This document shows, piece after piece, positions 3,019-5,214 of a stretch of 5,214 nt of DNA. Origin of the DNA: Lachnospiraceae bacterium (lineage in GTDB: Bacteria > Bacillota > Clostridia > Lachnospirales > Lachnospiraceae). The stretch lies in contig VSOC01000204.1 of NCBI GenBank assembly GCA_009774615.1, forward strand, positions 1 to 5,214, given 5' to 3'. Both the position numbers and the translations under genes were made by a program. Each line of letters begins with the position of its first letter. The first letter of the stretch is position 1. Under the pieces are notes generated by a model, which was not told where the DNA came from, ran no database searches, and was given only the letters and a program-made list of their open reading frames with translations.

Positions 3019-5070
3019 TTACAGATACCTCCTTCGGCGGATTTCCGCAACCAATTCCTGATTATTACGTGTTTTGGAAAATAAATCCATCAGCTTTTCC
3101 ACGGACTCTTCCGGCTTCATCGCATTTGTTGCCCTGCGGATAATCTCCATCGCCTCCGATTCCTCACGGCTTAAAAGCAGATCATCCCTTCGGGTTCCGG
3201 ATTTTAAAATATCAATCGCAGGGAAAATCCGGCGCTCGGAAAGCTTCCGATCCAGCACCAGTTCCATATTTCCGGTTCCTTTAAATTCCTCGTAAATCAC
3301 ATCATCCATACGGCTTCCGGTATCAATCAGTGCCGTAGCCAGAATCGTCAGGCTTCCGCCCTCGCGCATATTACGCGCCGCACCGAAAAACCTCTTGGGC
3401 ATGTGCAGAGCCGCCGGGTCAAGACCTCCGGAAAGGGTACGTCCGCTGGGCGGCACAACCAGGTTGTAGGCCCTCGCCAGACGGGTAATGCTGTCCAAAA
3501 GAATCGTCACATCCCGCCCGTGTTCCACCAGTCTTCTTGCCCGCTCAATTACCATCTCCGAAACCCGTTTGTGGCGCTCGGGAAGTTCGTCAAAGGTCGA
3601 ATAAATCACCTCCACATTGCTGCCCACAATCGCTTCCTTAATATCGGTAACTTCCTCCGGACGCTCGTCAATCAGAAGAATAATCAAATGCATATCCGGC
3701 TGGTTTGCCGTAATCGCCTTTGCAACCTGCTTTAATAATGTAGTCTTTCCTGCTTTCGGCGGAGAAACAATCATACCTCTCTGGCCTTTTCCGATAGGTG
3801 CCATCAAATCCAGCACCCGCATAGCCATCGTACTCCTTCCGGAAGTTTCCATATGAATCCGCTCATCGGGGAAAATGGGCGTTAAATCCTCAAAATTCGG
3901 CCGTTTCTCCGCAACCCCCGCGGGATAGCCGTTAATGCTGGTCACATAAAGCAATGCTGCAAACTTTTCCGCTGCTGTTTTCACCCTGCGGTTTCCCCGG
4001 ATAATATCCCCGGTTTTCATATTAAAACGGCGGATCTGGGACGGTGCCACATAGACATCATTATCTCCGGGAAGGAAATTTTCGCATCGGATAAAGCCAA
4101 AACCATCCGGCATAACTTCCAGAATACCATTGGCCTCCATGCCGCTGTCTAAGTCTAAGATTTCCTCCTGGTTAATATCCACCGGACGGATATCCTGACC
4201 ATGCGCATAGTCCTGTCCCCTGCTGCCCGAATTTGCCGTCCCATCCAGGTTGCGGTTGTTATCCTGACCGGAATTGCTGTCCTGATTTCTTAGATTATCC
4301 TGGCTGCGGGAATTATCCTGATTTCTTGTATAGTCCTGGCTGCGATTGTCCTGGTTTCTTGAATAATCCTGGCTGCGGGAATTATCCTGATTTCTCGTAT
4401 AGTCCTGGCTGCGATTGTCCTGATTTCTTGCGTAGTCCTGGTTACGGCTGTTATCCTGGACGCGGCTGCGGTTCTGGTAATTATTCTGGTTTTCATAGCG
4501 GGTGACAACTCTTCTTCCCTTTCCTTCCTGCCGGTTCCGGTTCGTGCGTCCCCCGTCGTTTCGGTCTGCATTACGGTCATTCATTCGATCAGTATTCCGG
4601 TCATTGCGGAAATTCTCTTTCCCGTTTTCTCTGCGCATCTCCGTCTGCTGTGCTTCCATCCTCTGTCCATCCATTTTCTGTCGTTCTGCCCTCTGCTGTT
4701 CGGGCTTTTCCTCTTCTATATTTTGCTGGAGCCTTTTTGGCTGCCCGAACTTTTCCTCTTCTGTGTTCTGCCGGGTCATTTTTGACGGCTCGGATTTTTC
4801 CTGTTCCATACTTTGCCGGAACGGATTTTCTTCGTCAGGCTTATCTTCTGCTGCTGTCTGCGTAAGCTCAACTTCAGAACTGTTTTTTGCAGCTTCCTGA
4901 CCTGATGAATTTTCCGGCAGTTTTTCGGACGGCTTTTCCTGCTGCTTGGCCGACTGGCATAATAAATCAATCAGTTCTGCTTTCCGCAGGCTGCTGAATC
5001 CCTTTAATTTCTGAGCCTTTGCCAGTTCCTTTAACTCACTTAGCGGAAGTGTATTTAATTTTTCACGCAT
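3019..5070 (-). CDS. rho: Transcription termination factor Rho with a long disordered insert
   Basis: Rho is a ring-shaped RNA-dependent ATPase and helicase that releases RNA polymerase from untranslated transcripts. The 683-residue protein is far longer than the roughly 420-residue Escherichia coli enzyme. Residues 1-40 form the Rho N-terminal helical domain. Residues about 42-300 are low complexity, hydrophilic and repeat-built. Residues about 312-407 are the cold-shock-like RNA-binding domain (DGFGFIR at 322-328, DVYVAPSQIRRF at 338-349). The ATPase core follows: Walker A SPPKAGKTT at 436-444, LLIDERPEEVTD at 465-476, Walker B LLDSITRLARAYN at 524-536, Q loop PSGRTLSGGLDP at 541-552 and EFKGTGN at 595-601. 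All catalytic motifs look intact. AGGAG lies 5 bases before the ATG. Extra length is inserted between the two N-terminal subdomains, as in other Clostridia and Actinobacteria. The gene appears to head a transcript that includes the acetyltransferase. Confidence 0.98.
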   Translation of the reverse strand: MREKLNTLPLSELKELAKAQKLKGFSSLRKAELIDLLCQSAKQQEKPSEKLPENSSGQEAAKNSSEVELTQTAAEDKPDEENPFRQSMEQEKSEPSKMTRQNTEEEKFGQPKRLQQNIEEEKPEQQRAERQKMDGQRMEAQQTEMRRENGKENFRNDRNTDRMNDRNADRNDGGRTNRNRQEGKGRRVVTRYENQNNYQNRSRVQDNSRNQDYARNQDNRSQDYTRNQDNSRSQDYSRNQDNRSQDYTRNQDNSRSQDNLRNQDSNSGQDNNRNLDGTANSGSRGQDYAHGQDIRPVDINQEEILDLDSGMEANGILEVMPDGFGFIRCENFLPGDNDVYVAPSQIRRFNMKTGDIIRGNRRVKTAAEKFAALLYVTSINGYPAGVAEKRPNFEDLTPIFPDERIHMETSGRSTMAMRVLDLMAPIGKGQRGMIVSPPKAGKTTLLKQVAKAITANQPDMHLIILLIDERPEEVTDIKEAIVGSNVEVIYSTFDELPERHKRVSEMVIERARRLVEHGRDVTILLDSITRLARAYNLVVPPSGRTLSGGLDPAALHMPKRFFGAARNMREGGSLTILATALIDTGSRMDDVIYEEFKGTGNMELVLDRKLSERRIFPAIDILKSGTRRDDLLLSREESEAMEIIRRATNAMKPEESVEKLMDLFSKTRNNQELVAEIRRRRYL
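4302..4439 (-). repeat. Two 69-bp tandem repeats inside rho
   Basis: 4302-4370 and 4371-4439 match at 64 of 69 bases by my count. They encode residues about 211-233 and 234-256 of Rho, which are 22 of 23 identical. Each 23-residue unit is itself two shorter units (11 and 12 residues) of the form RSQDYTRNQDN. Degenerate units continue on both sides, from about residue 201 to 275. Since the period is a multiple of three, gain or loss of a unit keeps the frame. Confidence 0.9.
4639..4818 (-). repeat. Four degenerate 15-codon tandem repeats inside rho
   Basis: Residues 85-144 of Rho align as four consecutive 15-residue units beginning RQSMEQEKSE, RQNTEEEKFG, QQNIEEEKPE and RQKMDGQRME. The second and third are the most alike (QN-EEEK plus Q). 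The units are rich in E, K and Q and could form a charged helix or stay disordered. At DNA level the period is 45 bp and similarity is moderate, so this is an older duplication than the 69-bp repeat. Confidence 0.7.
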
Positions 5071-5214
5071 ATTAACTCCTTGTCTGATTAAGCACTTACA
5101 GCTTATACACTGTATTCAATCTCAATTTTAATCGCAATTCAATCACAAATTCAATTTCTTACACTTTGTCATGGGGATTTCTTTCAGATAGAGAATCATT
5201 CGGAAAAGTTTGCT
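5071..5214 (-). promoter_or_regulatory. Upstream region and possible promoter of rho
   Basis: The region is AT-rich. The ribosome binding site AGGAG is at 5076-5080. The best promoter candidate on the minus strand is TTGAAT (5149-5154), an 18-base spacer and TAAAAT (5125-5130). A second is TTGCGA (5132-5137), 17 bases and TACAGT (5109-5114). Neither is strong. ATTCAAT occurs three times on the plus strand (5114-5120, 5137-5143, 5149-5155). Two minus-strand frames are open from the window edge, stopping at 5143-5145 and 5159-5161, and either could be the tail of an upstream gene; I cannot decide. I see no clear terminator between that edge and rho. Confidence 0.35.

Noticed and set aside
4233..4505. 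A Cys/Gly/Pro-rich repetitive plus-strand ORF of 90 codons that resembles a structural or metal-binding peptide.
   Set aside because: It is the reverse complement of the QDY/NQDN repeats of rho. Its periodicity is inherited from that coding sequence, and no plausible ribosome binding site or promoter was seen.
4502..4900. A 132-codon Ser/Phe/Cys-rich plus-strand ORF opposite the N-terminal part of rho, which could be mistaken for a membrane protein.
   Set aside because: It mirrors the Glu/Lys/Gln/Arg-rich codons of the Rho insert on the other strand and has no supporting start signal or family resemblance.

Overview
The window reads as ordinary core chromosome of a Gram-positive Clostridia bacterium, most likely in or near the Lachnospiraceae. 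That placement is my inference from the protein sequences, the AGGAGG-type ribosome binding sites and the gene order, not from a database search. Every gene I can support is on the minus strand, so transcription runs from the right end (5214) to the left end (1). In that direction the order is rho, a GNAT acetyltransferase, rpmE (ribosomal protein L31), a DUF1385 (YqhQ-like) membrane protein, then prmC (release-factor glutamine methyltransferase). In related Clostridia the next gene is usually prfA, the substrate of PrmC. It would begin just beyond position 1 and cannot be seen here.

Region by region: 5071-5214 is an AT-rich upstream region holding the rho ribosome binding site and only weak promoter candidates. 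3019-5070 is rho, with a standard catalytic core but a very long, repeat-built disordered segment between its N-terminal helical domain and its RNA-binding domain. 2483-2995 is the acetyltransferase, 23 bases downstream of rho and probably co-transcribed with it, ending at a weak U-rich terminator. 2279-2482 holds a 16-bp duplication, a good extended -10 promoter and a structured leader for rpmE (2072-2278). 1998-2046 is a strong intrinsic terminator whose U tract ends 6 bases before the ribosome binding site of the DUF1385 gene. The DUF1385 gene and prmC overlap by four bases (ATGA). 1-105 carries a 37-bp near-identical direct repeat, each copy containing a ribosome binding site, at the expected entrance of the next gene.

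The theme is the expression machinery: Rho ends transcripts, L31 is part of the large ribosomal subunit, and PrmC modifies the release factors that end translation. The catalytic parts all look conventional. The most interesting features are the modular low-complexity insert of Rho (three different repeat classes in series), the terminator placed directly against the DUF1385 start, the candidate L31 leader RNA, and two small intergenic duplications. I see no mobile element, tRNA, rRNA, defence system or convincing CRISPR array.
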